Made by a program: the position numbers and the translations under genes. Of a stretch of DNA of 64,000 bases, positions 47,101 through 57,979 are shown one piece after another. Below the pieces are notes generated by a model. That model was given only the letters and a program-made list of their open reading frames with translations, had not been told where the DNA came from and made no database searches. The DNA comes from Sarcophilus harrisii. Lineage: Eukaryota > Chordata > Mammalia > Dasyuromorphia > Dasyuridae. The stretch lies in assembly GCF_902635505.1 (NCBI RefSeq), contig NC_045429.1, positions 132,242,804 to 132,306,803 of the forward strand. Reading direction: 5' to 3'. Each line of letters starts with the position of its first letter. The first letter of the stretch is position 1.

Positions 47101-50100
47101 ATGCTACATGATATAATTATACAATTAATATTATGTATATATAGTATATTCAGACCTACATTGTACCCAAATATAATTCACCATTCAATCAATAAGTATT
47201 TATCAAACTCATACTATATTCCAAGACATACTATTTTAGGTAACCTTAGTAAGAATAAAGACAAAAAGGTTCTTGCCCCTACAGAATTTGGGTTCTAAAG
47301 GGCAGACACAGTGTAAAAGCTCCATGACAGAAGAGATTATTTGATTTTTAGCTTTGAATCCCCAGAACTTATCCTAGCCCCAGCATATAATTGTGGCTTA
47401 ATAAATATGCTTGTTGAGGAGGAACATGTGATATAAGTACATTCAAGGCCTCCTTGATGGAGCACTAAGTTGGCTCATGATGAGGAAAGGCCTCAATTGT
47501 GAGGTAGCATTTGAGCAATGCTTTGAAACAAGAGTTTGTCCTAGGGAACTTTTCTCAATACTAACAATTGATGATCTCATCATCTCCCTTGGGTTTAATA
47601 ATCATCTCTAAACAGATGATTTCCAGATCAGTAAAACTAGCCCTAATCTCTCTCCTCAGTTCCAATCACCAATTACTTATGAAATAGTTTAAACTGAATA
47701 TTCTGTAGACATTTCATACTTGATAAAATCCTAAACAGACTGATTATCCTTCCTCCCAACTCTTCCTCTATTCAGTCTCCCTTACTACCCACAGCACTAC
47801 CATGGTGTAATTATAGACTCCTCACTTGCACTCATTTCACACATCCATTCTATAACTAAGTCCTATCATTTCTACCTTAGCAGTATCTCACATACACCCT
47901 TTTCTCTGCTGTTAGCCACAACCATGATACAGAACTATTAAAATAGCCTGCAGGTTTGGCTTCACTGCCCCAAAACACCATTCTCTACTACTAAAGTGAT
48001 CTTCCTAAATCCAGAAGACTAATCATGCTACCATTCCCCTCACCTCTCCCTCCCATCCCCAACTCAACGAACTCTAGTGGTTCTATTGCCTCTAGCATCA
48101 GATATAAAACGACTTTCTTTTTTTTATTCCAGAATTATTTTCTTTTTTTGTAATACCTTTTTATTTTTCAAAATACATGCAAAGATAGTTTTCAGTATTC
48201 ACCCTTGCAAAATCTTGTGTTCCAAATTTTTCTCTGTACCTCTCCCCCACTCCCTTCCCCTAGATATCAAATAATCCAGTATATGTTAAACATGTACAAT
48301 TCTTCTGTACATATTTCCACACTTATCAAGCTGCACAAGAAAAATCAGATTCAAAAAAATAAGAAAAAAAAGCAATCAAACAACAACAAAGATAAAAATA
48401 CTATGTTGTGATCCACATTCAGTCCCTATAGTCCTCTCTCTGGGTGCAGATTGCTCTCTCCATCACAAGTCTATTGGAATTGGTCTGAATCATTTCATTG
48501 TTGAAAAGAGCCCCATCCATCACAGTTGACCATCACATAATATTGCTGTTGCTGTGTATAATGCTCTCCTGGTTCTACTCACTTCATTCAGCATCAGTTC
48601 ATGTAAGTCTCTCCACGCCTTTATGAAATCATCATATACTATAACTTATTCAGCCATTCCCCAACTGAGGGGCATCCATTCAGTTTCCAATTTCCAGTTC
48701 CTTGCCACTGCAAAAAGGGCTGCTACAAATATTTTTGTATATGTGGATCCTTTTCCCTTTTATATGGTCTCTTTGGGACACAGACTGTACTGTTTGATAG
48801 CCCTTTATAGAGCAGGACTTTTTTTTTTATTTAATATAAGCCTTTTATTTACAGGATATATGCATGGGTAACTTTACAGCATTAACAATTGCCAAACCTC
48901 TTGTTCCAATTTTTTACCTCTTACCCCCCCACCCCCTCCCCTAGATGGCAGGATGATCAGTAGATATTAAATATATTAAAATATAAATTAGATACACGAT
49001 AAGTATACATGACCAAAATGTTATTTTGCTGTACAAAAAGAATCAGACTGAAATATTGTACAATTAGCTTGTGAAGGAAATTAAAAATGCAGGTGTGCAT
49101 AAATATAGGGATTGGGGATTCAATGTAATGGTTTTTTGTCATCTCCCAGAGTTCTTTTTCTGGGCATAGCTGGTTCAGTTCATTACTGCTCCATTGGAAA
49201 TGATTTGGTTGATCTCGTTGCTGAGGATGGCCTGGTCCATCAGAACTGGTCATCATATAGTATTGTTGTTGAAGTATATAATGATCTCCTGGTAGAACAG
49301 GACTTTTTAAACTTTTTCTCCTTGCAACTTCTTTTCACCAAATAATTTTGTGATCCTGGTTTTATATGTATACAATGTAGGTATACAAGTTGATCATTTA
49401 TTGAAAATAAACCATAGTTTCATGACTCTCACATTTCAGTTACAAGATCCACGTGGGGTCACAAACTATAGTTTAAGAAACTGAGATTTAGAGAAAGTAC
49501 CATAGGGATATTGGGTAGACATCTGTAGATTTACAAGAAGACATGGACAAGTGAATAAGAAAGTGTAGATGCTTCTTGGATGCTTTATCATGATGGATGA
49601 TTTTGAGGTAGTTGATTTAGAGTGAGCCACATACCATAAAACTTCTTATACACCTTACCCCCCCTTTTCTTTCAGCTTGGTCTCTTAGTGAAAAAGTCAT
49701 CTCCTCTGCCAGATTTTAAATGGCACTTATAGGATATTAGATTTTGAACTGAAAAGGACCTTATGGTTATTCAGTCATTTATTTCAATTGAGACTAACTT
49801 TTCATGACCCTAATTTGGGGTTTTCTTGGCAAAGATACTGCCATTTCTTTCTCCATCCAATTTTACAGATGAGGAACTGAGAATAAACAGTATTAAGTGA
49901 CTTTCTTGGGGTTACGTGGCTAATAAGTATCTGAGGCCAAGATTTGTATTTAGGAAGATGAGTCTTCCTGACTCCAGACCCAGTCTTCTATCCACTGAGT
50001 CATCTAGCTACCCCAGAAAGTTAGGCTTCCATTTAGTACCTTGCCAAAGGTCAAAAAGAACAAGTACCAACCAGGAATTCTCTCTTCCATGACTTGGTTT

Positions 50101-52924
50101 ATGTCCCATGACAGCTATGTCTTTATTCTTACTACTTTGTCTTGTAAATATCTGCGTGTGTGTGTGTGTGTGTATGTATGAGTGACATTTAGTAAGTGTT
50201 CTTTTGAAGTTGTTGATGTTTGTCCTTAGTGTCTTTTTAGTCATTCTCCTATCTCCCTGATCTTGATCTGGTTTAAAAAACCCACAAATTTTTTCCTATC
50301 CTTTTGTATTTTTCTCCTCAAATAGAGGCACCAAATTTAGAGTTGAAAGACATAGAAGCAGTCCTGAGTTAAGTGCTTATTAGCTGTGTGACTCAGGTCA
50401 CCTGAACTTTAAGCAGTCTCTATTTGTCAGCTAATATCAAAGATACTTATGTTACCTATTTCAAAGAATTGTTGTGAGAATATTGTTTTATAAGCTCTAA
50501 AATGCTGTATAAAAATCATTATTTTCCTTTTTTGAAGTCTCTTGAGAAATTCATTTAAAATGTCATCTCCAGAGTAGGTTTCTTTTATATGAAATCATTT
50601 TATTTCTAGCCATCTTGAATATAACTTTAGTAATTTAACAGAATCTATGGTTCACATAGGAACATAAATTTACAGTCAGAAAGGAACTTAGAGATTGTTT
50701 GATCCATTTCCCTCATTTATGAATAAGGAAAATGCATCCTAGAGAGGTTGAGTAATTTGCCCACATTTTACCAGTGTTCTTACCTTATAGCCTCATTTTT
50801 TCCCCAAGTATATTTTACAAGTGATACATGAAATAAAAGTCTGCAAGGAAGTAAAACTGAATCACAATGACAGCAGTAGAGAGATGTGTAATAGGTAGTG
50901 TAATAGATATAACAGACTATGAGTTATCAGTGAGAAACCTCAAAAGAAATATCTGGTGACAAGAGAAGGTGGTCCAGATTAGGGATGAGGAATGTCAGAT
51001 GAATAGCCAGTTTATTCCACTGGTACCCTTAAAATGTCTGGAGAAATCAAGGAAGGCCCTAAATATGTTGTGAACTTTAGCAGGACTTGAGTAAGATTCA
51101 CATAGAATATGTAGGGGGCATGGATGTGCTATAATTTTCATTGTTAAAGGGAATACCAAATCAATGAGATCAGAGATCCATCCATTATTTGAGGTAATAC
51201 CGCTCATAATATCGTTTCATCCTTGGAGTATCTTGCAGATATACTTGTACTCAAAACTGATGTCTTCCTGGGCTATCCACAAAATAGGTAGTTCAAGTTA
51301 TCTTTAATGCTAGCTGGCAAATAAGGAGACTGAGCTCCTCAAAGTTACATTGATGCGCCCTTAGTCACACAGTTAATAAGCTCTTGACTCAAGACTAAAA
51401 CCTTGGCCTTCTGCCTCTAACTCCAGTGCTTCTATTTGAGTGAAAGAATATTTATCATAGCCATAATAAGTTATGATACTTAGCAAAAATCAAATATCAA
51501 ACTGTAAGAAAGGACTAAAATTCAAAGAAGGCTGGTACTTTCTGCGCAATTTATAGCAACTTTAAGCCAACCTTCTAAAACAAGGTGCTGTTGACTCTGA
51601 AAAATGAGACATACAAGAAAGAAGATAATAAGGATTATATTATTTTAGGGAGGGAATTTAGCTAATAGCAAAAATTTACCACATGATCCAGAGAATTCAC
51701 AAACCATCTTTTCCAGGAAAGACAATCAGCTTGCTAAAATGAGGGATCCTTTTTAGTCTCTCTTGAGAATCAGTTCTTTGAAATGTGTCTAATTTATATC
51801 TTATCCTAATGCCAGAATAAAATGTTCTGGTCAGATCTATGCCTCAGGAAGATGATTTTATTAACATTGTGAAGAATATGCATTGTAAAGGGATAAAATT
51901 GTAAGAGCAGGAAGACCATTTATTTAGGAGAGGTTATTGCAGGTAAGAAGTGATAACGATTTGAACCTAGGAATAAATGATAGCTCTATGAGTGGAGAGA
52001 GGGGAGAATGAAGGCAAACAGTGTAGTTTTGGAAGTGTCAAGGGAAGATGGTCGCAAAGTTAATTGAATAATTATTATTAGTGCATAGCCCTAAGATTGT
52101 GGATCCTTAGCATTCTGTCAGTGCCCCTTCAGAAGCAGAGAGGGGCTGTAAAAGACTAAATGGTATATTTGTTTCAAGCATGGCCTTTACGAAAAAAAAT
52201 CATTATTTGGTGGCTAATTTTTCAGTGATGGACCTATCTGCATTTAGGATTTGGAATCATGAATTTATATGAATCTTGTATCCTATTTGTAGATAAGTCC
52301 TTTAGGGACAAGAATTACTTTTTTTTTCTTTTTTTTTTCTTGTAGTACCAAGCACAGTTCCTTCTTATATATACATATGATAAAGACATATTTGTGGAAT
52401 TGAAAGAGTCTGGCATTTTGTCACTGAACCCATATGCGAAGCCTTCTGCCTTTAAGAAGGCTCAGAGAGTTACTTCCGTTTTTCAATAATCTGAATAGAA
52501 TTTTAGTAATTTAACAGATTGAGTTATAGCAGATTATCAAAATCATTTTTTAAAAATCTTAAGGACTAAAATATAGTGAGATACTTTACTAATTTACTTA
52601 TTAAGCATAAAAGTGGTTCTTTTATTAATTTATCAAATCCCTGAATGAAGCAACTTATCATTAACGTAGCAAACTCTGTTTTTAAGTGGACCAGTTTTAT
52701 GGTCTATGGGCTATATTGTAAGAAAAGTATTCTTTTTAAATATTCCTCCTGTGGAATAAATGCTATTAATATTTAATTCAGTTTTACAAAAAAACAGTTA
52801 ATAATTAGTGATCATTTAAAATTTGACATTTTCTAGAGATGAAGAACCCATTCGTTATGGAAACATTATGTATGACAGAAGGGTTATACGAGGCAACACT
52901 TATGCTCTACATACATATCCACCG
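39501..52924 (+). CDS. RSPH3: RSPH3, radial spoke head protein 3 (5' part, continues beyond window)
   Basis: Two coding exons are in the window: 39501-39616 and 52837-52924. Joined they give 68 codons in phase. [20 protein letters not shown] aligns with human MASALTDRTSRAPSTYTYTS. The second exon encodes [19 protein letters not shown] followed by NTYAL, nearly identical to human. RSPH3 is a component of the radial spokes of motile cilia and flagella and has been reported to anchor protein kinase A (family knowledge). The ATG at 39501 follows an in-frame stop at 39441-39443, so the long N-terminal extension annotated in one human isoform has no in-frame counterpart directly upstream. Later exons lie outside the window. 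Confidence 0.93.
39745..40090 (-). repeat. LINE-2 relic at start of RSPH3 intron 1
   Basis: caagcgcctactgcgtgtgc then tgtcggggatacaaaagcaa is a reversed L2 terminus; gatggagcgcattccaggct continues the reversed L2 3' coding region. Confidence 0.65.
40246..40440 (-). mobile_element. hAT (Charlie-like) relic
   Basis: Same family as the 8883 copy in reverse: cagaggttctgatctttttag, cttctcagaatgtttt, then agttgtattgaaacatagtt atc, ending near catctgctg. Confidence 0.65.
40506..40711. repeat. Direct tandem duplication, 103-bp unit
   Basis: Copies 40506-40608 and 40609-40711 both start tcaggtccattcagggtaag and differ at only a few positions. The unit contains an L2-like phrase (agcttacattgtaatgggag). 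Confidence 0.92.
41103..41745 (-). mobile_element. 5'-truncated LINE-1 3' end with (CT)n tail
   Basis: Flanked by 18-base duplications agtggtgaagaattactt (41085-41102 and 41746-41763). The tail complement is about 57 bases of CT repeat followed by poly-T; then cttttatttacaggatatat, the same 3' end as at 26168, 44580 and 48824. It stops at the ORF2 phrase tattccataatattcatat. Confidence 0.93.
41105..41162. repeat. (CT)n microsatellite
   Basis: Long uninterrupted CT run joined to the poly-T of the LINE-1. Confidence 0.95.
42000..42424 (+). repeat. LINE-2 3' end
   Basis: Contains tacgggaagccttccccaac, ttagattgtaagctctttga gagcagg and agcacaggatctggcaaata. Confidence 0.85.
42425..42692 (-). repeat. 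Marsupial tRNA-derived SINE with RTE-like tail
   Basis: Full-length reverse copy: ttgttgttgagtcatttcag, tatggaagtggtttgccaat, tttacagatgagaaactgag gc, aactcaggaagatgagtctt, and tRNA-like head complement gggccacctagctgtct. Confidence 0.9.
42715..43265 (-). repeat. LINE-2 relic
   Basis: Reversed L2 3' coding and UTR region: caggagctcattgtctaagg, gcaggcatgggaggcagcca atg, cagatctgcattttagaaag atca. Confidence 0.7.
43690..44060 (+). repeat. LINE-2 relic
   Basis: Contains tactgtcaattctacctcag, ctggtacaagctttcatcac and gatccagtgcaaaatcatct, in L2 ORF2 order. Confidence 0.75.
44085..44330 (+). repeat. MIR/core-SINE
   Basis: Contains tagtatttggaacattagat ctagagtc, cttcatcaataaaatggaga and agcaggtacttaacaaatat. 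Confidence 0.75.
44435..44574 (+). mobile_element. hAT (Charlie-like) relic, left part missing
   Basis: Contains cttagaataatattttt, acatgggattacaaaggaaa cc and the terminal end attaagaatccctg. A LINE-1 inserted just past its end. Confidence 0.6.
44580..47015 (+). mobile_element. 5'-truncated LINE-1 with ORF2 remnant, clean ends
   Basis: 2.4 kb flanked by 15-base duplications agaatccctgcttta (about 44565-44579 and 47016-47030), ending in aataaaaggctattaaataa and poly-A. An open segment 44738-45286 (182 codons) holds the reverse-transcriptase core: [19 protein letters not shown] at 44867-44878, and LGIYL. The frame shifts after 45286 and again later. The C-terminal parts appear at 45988-46182 ([20 protein letters not shown]) and 46338-46595 ([20 protein letters not shown]). 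The element cannot move on its own because the 5' part is absent. Confidence 0.95.
47160..47420. repeat. LINE-2 3' fragments in both directions
   Basis: caataagtatttatcaaact catactatattcc is a reversed L2 end; near 47310-47410 gctccatgacagaagagatt and gtggcttaataaatatgctt read forward. A head-to-head pair of old fragments. Confidence 0.5.
47520..48120 (+). repeat. LINE-2 ORF2-region relic
   Basis: Contains ctctaaacagatgatttcca gatc (YADDxQI region), caccattctctactactaaa and gtgatcttcctaaatccaga, in L2 order. Confidence 0.65.
48150..48805 (-). mobile_element. LINE-1 3' end (older subfamily)
   Basis: Plus strand shows acctttttatttttcaaaat then tattcacccttgcaaaatct, tgggtgcagattgctctctc, gcatcagttcatgtaagtct and cagccattccccaactgagg. 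Same subfamily as at 16964 and 53996. Confidence 0.85.
48809..49490 (+). mobile_element. hAT-like relic interrupted by LINE-1 near its left end
   Basis: Left end caggactttttaaactttttc and right end actatagtttaagaaactgag form inverted-repeat-like termini; gatccacgtggggtcacaaa lies near the right end. The LINE-1 at 48824-49293 splits the left terminus. Confidence 0.6.
48824..49293 (-). mobile_element. 5'-truncated LINE-1 3' end
   Basis: 470 bases flanked by 15-base duplications agagcaggacttttt (48809-48823) and agaacaggacttttt (49294-49308). Same 3' end family as the 44580 copy. Confidence 0.9.
49750..50015 (-). repeat. Marsupial tRNA-derived SINE with RTE-like tail
   Basis: Reverse copy: gggttttcttggcaaagata, ttttacagatgaggaactga, aggaagatgagtcttcctga, and tatccactgagtcatctagc. 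Confidence 0.85.
50154..50176. repeat. (GT)n microsatellite
   Basis: Short GT run. Confidence 0.85.
50640..50795 (-). repeat. MIR/core-SINE fragment
   Basis: Contains gtcagaaaggaacttagaga and cctagagaggttgagtaatt tgccc. Confidence 0.65.
51840..52050 (-). repeat. LINE-2 relic, weak
   Basis: Contains ttaggagaggttattgcagg and gataacgatttgaacctagg, resembling reversed L2 ORF2 sequence. Confidence 0.45.
52837..52924 (+). CDS. RSPH3: RSPH3 coding exon 2
   Basis: It follows acceptor ttctag and precedes donor gtaagt. It encodes [19 protein letters not shown] then [10 protein letters not shown]. The [18 protein letters not shown] block is the highly conserved RSPH3 signature. Phase is 0 at the 3' end. 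Confidence 0.95.
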
Positions 52925-53314
52925 GTAAGTGCTTCGAATGATCTAATATTATTGTAATTTTAAAATGAGTCAGTATTTAACAATATTAGATTTGTTGCCA
53001 TGACAAATAAAATATTACAAGTCATTCAAGAAATAGAATGTATAAATTAATCATTTAATTCATTTATAACTATTTTATATTTCTTATACCAAAATTAAAT
53101 TTCACATTCTATAGCATTTTTTTTGAAACAGGTATAATATGTTCCCCAACCAAACAAATGCAGTTGTAGCATTATTCAACACAGGTTTCTCACCCCCCTA
53201 AAGATTAGTGAAAATTTACATTTTTATTGCATATACTTTTGATTACTTATCCATTCCTATGAATAGTTTATTCATTTTAGACTACAAATACTGAAGAAAA
53301 GGAACTATGTCGAT

Positions 53315-53945
53315 ATGTCACGGAACCACAGCATTTCAGAGTTTGAAGGGACCACAAAGAGTATAGTCCAATACTTATCAGAACAGTATCCCTCCAACAT
53401 TATATTCAGCAAATGGTCATTCCCCATTCAACCTTCAAATAGTTTTGGTTGTTGGGAAGTTTTCACTTAGATGAAATCTAAATCTGACTTTCTAATTTCC
53501 CCAAAATTCTTTTAGTTCTACCATCAGTGGCCAAACTGAACAAAATTAATTCTTCTGTGAGATAGCCCTTCATATACTTGTCATGACAGCATGACAAATA
53601 GGGTGCTGGACTTAGACTCAGAAAGACCTGGATTTGATCCCTACCCCACTGCCTGTCTAAGCATTCTGCTTACCTCACTGGATCTCAGTTTTCTCATCCA
53701 TAAGATGAGACTGAGGGGTTTGACCTATAAGGTGCTTTCCAGGTCTGTGATCCTGTCTTCTTTTCTCCCAATTAAAATATCTTTCAAAAGATTTTTAGCT
53801 AGCATGGCCTTTCACCTTCCTGGTCAGTCACTTTTTCTTAATATTACTTGGCTTATCAATCTCTTTTCTAACTTGTGTCACACAGAACTGAACCTAGTAC
53901 TCCAAATGTGATCTGATTAGGGCAAGATACAGTAGAACTGTTAAT
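53315..53945 (-). repeat. CR1/L3-type LINE remnant, interrupted by a MIR
   Basis: Reversed CR1/L3: accacagcatttcagagttt gaaggg at the left, agatagcccttcatatactt g in the middle, and cacacagaactgaacctagt actccaaatgtgat on the right. A MIR-type SINE occupies 53590-53765. Confidence 0.65.
53590..53765 (+). repeat. MIR/core-SINE
   Basis: Contains gactcagaaagacctggatt tgatcc, ctcagttttctcatccataa and tgctttccaggtctgtgatc. Confidence 0.8.
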
Positions 53946-53995
53946 TCTCAGGCCTTGGTGCCATGTTTCTCTCTCTCTCTCTCTTTCTCTCTCTC

Positions 53996-54845
53996 TGTAA
54001 ATAATAGCTTTTTATTTTCAAAACACATGCATAGACAGTTTTCAGCATTCACCCTTGCAAAATCTTAGTGTTCCAGATTTTTTCCCTCTCTTCTCCCTTT
54101 CCTCCTCCTCTAGAAAGCAAGCAATCCAATATATGTTAAACATATGCAATTCTTCGATACATATTTCCATAATCACCATGCTGCACAAGAAACATCAGAT
54201 TGGGGGAAAATAAGAAAGAAAACAAAATACAAATAACCAAAAAAGTGAAAATACTATATCGTGATACCTACTCAGTCCCCACATTCCTCTCTCTGGGTAC
54301 AGATGGTTTTCTTCATCACAGAACTACCCTGAATCACTTCATTGCTGAAAAGAACCAAATCTATCAGAATTGTTCATCACATAATCTTGTTGCTGTGTAC
54401 AATGTTCTCTTGGTTCTACTCATTTCACTTAGCATCAGTTCATGTAAGTCTCTCCAGGCCTTATATTATAAATAATATAGCATTCATATCCATAACTTAT
54501 TTAGCCATTCTCCAACTGATGGGCATCTACTCAGTTTCCAGTTCCTTGCCATTACGAAAAGGGCTGCTTACAAACATTTTTGCACATGTGTATACTTTTC
54601 CCTTTTTTATGGTATCTTTAGGATACAGACCCAATAGATATACTGCTGGATTGAAGGGTACACACAGTTTGATAGTCCTTTGGGAATAGTTCCATATTGT
54701 TCTTCCGAATAGTTGGATCAGTTCACAACTCCACCAACAATGTATTAGTGTCCCAACTTTCCTACATCTCCTCCAATATTTATCATCTTTTTCTGTCATC
54801 TTAGCCAATCTGAGAGGTTAGAGGTACTTCAAAGTTATCTTAATC
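53996..54845 (-). mobile_element. LINE-1 3' end (older subfamily) with CT-rich tail
   Basis: Plus strand runs from ctttttattttcaaaacaca and gcattcacccttgcaaaatc to aatctgagaggttagaggta. The minus strand gives a zinc-knuckle-like frame CRKVGTLIHCWWSCELIQLF. A (CT)n run lies just left of it. Confidence 0.85.
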
Positions 54846-55089
54846 AAATTAAGATTATATTGGTATTTGGTATTTTTGACTCCCATATAATACTGTTTTA
54901 TTAACACATGATACTTTTTATTAACATTGAGTTTATACTTTATTAAAATCCTCAAATCATTTCCTCAAATGCTTTTTCAAAAAAGCAATTTTTTTGAATT
55001 GGTGACTAGTCATACTTCCCTTATATTATATTTGTGTCATTGATTTTTTGAAGCGTAGTATAAAACTACATTTATCACTGTTAAATTTT

Positions 55090-55290
55090 CAGAGCCAGGA
55101 AGACCTGGGTTTGAATTCTGCTTCCTTCATATATTGCCTGTGTGACCTGGGAAAATCTCTTAAACCCTTAGTGCTTTAGACAACTCTCTTAAGACAATTA
55201 GTTGTAAAAAAAGGTACCTACCTGCATTAGTAGGGGGTAAGTAAGATTATTCAGTGCCAATAAAAATCACAAGCCTAGTTCCATATCCCA
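55090..55290 (+). repeat. Marsupial tRNA-derived SINE
   Basis: Contains gagccaggaagacctgggtt, ttagtgctttagacaactct and ggtacctacctgcattagta, ending aatcacaagcctagttcc. Confidence 0.75.
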
Positions 55291-56189
55291 ATCTTAAATT
55301 TCACCTTATAAGATTCATTCCAATATAGCTTGTCAAAAACTTTTTAGATACTGATGACCATTCTTCTTGTTATCTTTTTTTCTACCTTTGCATCATCTAC
55401 AAAACTTGAAAAGCATTTGATTTGTGCTCTTAATCCATATCACTGATAAAAACTTAAAGTAATACAAGGCTAGATAGATATAGATCCCTAGAGCACAAAT
55501 AACTTCCATTTGTTCAACTGTTCCTCACATGGTATGATTTTTGAGGCCCTTTAACCATTCTTTATAATATTTAACTCAAGTCAGGTTTTTTTTTCACTCA
55601 CTTTCCAGCATGTGATTTTTTTTCCATTTCTAATGGTGATAATAAAAATATATTTTACAGACTTCAGTGATCATGCTAATTATAAACTCTCGTAACAATA
55701 CTAAAATGTATTGTTTTTTCTAGTACAAAAGAAACAGCTTTGAAGTAAAACCACTTGTTTTTCTCTTATTATAATTTAGTTTTTTAAAAATCTCCTTTGG
55801 TATACTTCTTATTTTTCATCTTTGCCCTTTTAAACTCAATTGACACACAAGAAATTAGTGAAACAATCATGTGCAATGATTGTCATTAGAATACACTTAC
55901 ATTCTTAACTGGATCTCTGTTTTCATCAATGGTGATATTCCCTCCAATATTGCAGATCATGACTTATCCATACTTACCTGACTTATCCATGCTAACCCTA
56001 CCTATACAATTCTTGTCAGTGTACTTAATTAAATTCGGCATGAGATCCAACCCCCTGTGGGGGTTGAAAACTTATCAACTATATTTTCAGAAAATCTATG
56101 ATGAAACATGTCACTCATATGTTGAAGAGAAATAAAAGGTACAAAGTACAAAAACAGACATTTTTTAATGTTATCACCAAGAACATAGG

Positions 56190-56405
56190 GAGAGCAGTTT
56201 GTAGAGCACTGACTTCTACAAAGACCTGAGTGCCAATTTTGCCTGGGCAAGTCACTTAAACTTTCTGTACCTCTATTTCCTCATCTGCAAAATGGGGATG
56301 ATAATAGTATCTACCTTGCAATGTTGTGAGGATTAGTTAAGATAACATTTGTCAAGTTCATTTCAAATCTTAACTCATTATATAAACTCTAGCTATCATT
56401 ATTTT
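56190..56405 (+). repeat. MIR/core-SINE
   Basis: Contains gagcagtttgtagagcactg, tttcctcatctgcaaaatgg gg and gcaatgttgtgaggattagt. Confidence 0.8.
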
Positions 56406-56799
56406 GTTTGAATATGCTTCATTGTTCCAGGGTTGGTTTTTTCCTCCTTTCTTTTGACTAATTGGGGATGCAGAGTAGGGGAAAGAAAAGAGTGATATCC
56501 CAAAAAAAAGAGGAACATTAAAGCATTTTTAAAGGCACAGAAAATCAGAGAAGGCAGTTCAAAAGGAAGCACAGACAAAGCAGCATTGAAGTAACATGAA
56601 TTTATTACATACTTTTTGGGGAAAATGAGTTTTGAAATGGAGATTCATGGATTTATTTAGAATCCTTTTTTGTTTTCTGGTACATATAGATTTTTTTTGG
56701 TGTTTAAGTTCATAACAAAACGTATAAATTGTAAAATAAATAAAATTTAGCATATTGCCACCAAAAGAGACTATTTTAGTAATTCAAGTGTTAGGGTGG

Positions 56800-57420
56800 T
56801 GGACGCTTAAGGACTCAGAACTAGATCTAGGTGGCTGTTTGAATACAAAGAAGAAGATTTAGAGAATAGCAGACAAGATTTGACAGTGGACATTGATAGT
56901 TGAGGAATGGAAGATGACACTAAAGGAAAGCTGAGTGACTGAAAGAATGGTGGTACTCAAAACACTAGTACACTCAGCAGTAATAGGAAATTGAAAGAGG
57001 GTTTTGGTGGAGGAAGATCATGAGTTCTGTTTTGGATATAAATTCGAAATGTCTATAGGACAATCCAGTTTCAAAAGGTCTAGTAGGGTGATTTAAACTT
57101 GGGAGACTGATCCTATAGATTTGGGAATAATTTACATAGAGACAATAATTGAGCCCACTGGAGCTGTTAAGATAATCAAACCAGATAGTATGAAAAGAAA
57201 AGAGGGTCCAGGACATAACCCTGATGGAAACCACAATTAGTAGACATGATACGAAGTCAGCAAATGGTACAAAGGAGCAGTTGGACAGGTAGAATAAGAG
57301 CAGTGTCACAGAAATCTAGAAAGGAGAGTATATCCTACTTTAATAAAAAGCCTCAGAAAATGAAAGAATTATACTTGAAGGTTTCCGAGATTCCTTCCAG
57401 TTTCAAATATATGATCCAAT
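56800..57420 (-). repeat. LINE-2 reverse-transcriptase region relic
   Basis: The minus frame 57309-56974 reads YCLYVNYSQIYRISLPSLN, matching the L2 YHLYADDSQIYISSPDLSP region. The first aspartates of the YADD box are altered, so it is inactive. Confidence 0.7.
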
Positions 57421-57979
57421 GATTAATGAAAATAATTGCATGTTCAGCAGAAGGAAAGAATGCTAATCATCTCTTCAAAAAAGCACAGGTAAGCAGGGTT
57501 TCAAAATATAAATTAATAAACAAAAGAAAGTTAAGTGCTTCCAGATAACAAAGTAAAAGAAATGTGAGTAGGCTTTAAAAAAGCCTTATATATTTTTGTT
57601 TGATTTTCTTTAAAAAAAGAAAAAGACTCATACTTTGAGACATTTCAAGAAAACAAAGTATCAAAAGCTAAAGAATCTAAAAAGTAGAAGACATTAGAAG
57701 TGAATAATATTTCATGGAGGAAATTTTATTCCTTCATTATTATATCTGTATTGTTGGTGGCTAAATCATATAAAGGAACTATTGTCAGCTGGAGATAGAA
57801 GAGAAAAGCCAAGAAGACTAGTCATGATAGAAGAGGTCAAGAAGCTAATAATTTTTTCTTCTGCTTTTGAAGTATTGGAGGAACAATTGGAGGGAGATTA
57901 TTAGGAGAAGGTCAGGATTACAAATTAGGTACTGCCAAAAGAAAGTGACAAAAAAAAAAAAGAAGGAAAAAAAGTGACA

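Larger units (their letters stand above)
39617..52836 (+). other. RSPH3: RSPH3 intron 1
   Basis: A 13.2-kb intron made largely of repeats: L2, LINE-1, hAT and SINE copies and two tandem duplications, listed separately. I found no exon-like conserved frame inside it. Confidence 0.85.
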
